Below, piece after piece: positions 5,276-5,494 of a stretch of 5,494 bases of DNA (positions are counted from its first letter, which is position 1; each line of letters begins with the position of its first letter). Under the pieces are notes generated by a model. It was not told where the DNA came from. It was given only the letters and a program-made list of their open reading frames with translations, and made no database searches. The translations under genes and the position numbers were made by a program. The DNA comes from Alphaproteobacteria bacterium (GTDB taxonomy: Bacteria; Pseudomonadota; Alphaproteobacteria; Rickettsiales; VGDC01), in NCBI GenBank assembly GCA_016869895.1, contig VGDC01000145.1, forward strand, positions 1 through 5,494, given 5' to 3'.

Positions 5276-5494
5276 TTACGCCGTCTGGTTCAGGGCTTGC
5301 AGCATCTCGTCGGATGCGGTGATGACCTTGGAGTTCATCTCGTAAGCGCGCTGGGCGACGATCATATTGCTGATTTCGCTGACGGGGTTGACGTTCGATG
5401 CCTCAAGGAAGCCCTGCTGCAGCACGCCGAAGCCTTCGTCGCCAGCAAGGCCGAGCACGGCATCACCGGAAGCGGCGGTTTCGATGTAGAGGTT
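5276..5494 (-). CDS. flgG: Flagellar distal rod protein FlgG, C-terminal part
   Basis: Only the last 72 residues are in the window; the 5' end lies beyond the right edge. The frame is open from the edge to a TAA at 5276. The FlgG C-terminus is unmistakable: NLYIETAASGDA, then GDEGFGVLQQGFLEASNVNPV, split at the G-x-L-x-QG-x-LE-x-SNV core, then SEISNMIVAQRAYEMNSKVI and the final TASDEMLQALNQ. The last two blocks form the terminal helix that packs in the D0 coiled coil of rod and hook proteins. FlgG forms the distal rod inside the P and L rings whose assembly factors are encoded next. FlgF shares the tail pattern, but the SNV-N-x-V-x-E-I form and the position directly before flgA favour FlgG. 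Confidence 0.96.
   Translation of the reverse strand, partial: NLYIETAASGDAVLGLAGDEGFGVLQQGFLEASNVNPVSEISNMIVAQRAYEMNSKVITASDEMLQALNQTA

Noticed and set aside
4360..5322. Plus-strand open frame of 320 codons
   Set aside because: Antisense to flgA and flgG; histidine- and arginine-rich low-plausibility translation.

Overview
The window looks like part of an alphaproteobacterial chromosome of moderately high GC content (judged by eye). This rests mainly on the flagellar genes at the right end: flgG, flgA and flgH run in that order on the minus strand, and the FlgH has alphaproteobacterial-type signatures (NSLWQQGSRTFFRDQRAARVG and IDYSQIAEARISYGGRG-like stretches). I cannot place it below class level from sequence alone.

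Right part (about 3469-5494, minus strand): the 3' end of flgG (distal rod), complete flgA (periplasmic chaperone for P-ring assembly) and complete flgH (L-ring lipoprotein). A textbook rho-independent terminator with a UUCG tetraloop ends this transcript just after flgH. flgI does not follow flgH here. Together the three products build the rod and the outer rings through which the flagellar axle leaves the envelope.

Middle (about 2806-3468): a lone plus-strand gene for a 67-residue protein with two predicted membrane segments, with its own strong terminator. A cluster of short hairpins resembling REP-type intergenic repeats lies between the two convergent terminators. The intergenic region to the left of the small gene holds only weak promoter candidates and two small dyads.

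Left part (1-2805, minus strand): the most unusual section. Four genes lie head to tail with gaps of only 8 to 20 bases and read as one operon: a 238-residue protein, a 313-residue protein, a 308-residue protein and a fourth gene cut by the window edge. I do not recognise their family. The sequences show that they are related to one another. A module of about 90 residues occurs once in the 238-residue protein and twice in tandem in the 313- and 308-residue proteins, and the fourth gene seems to begin with it. The two longest proteins end in a nearly identical charged helical tail (68 of 83 residues identical). None of the three complete proteins contains cysteine, a signal peptide or a membrane segment. 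This is the best candidate for an undescribed system: a locally expanded multi-module protein family of unknown role.
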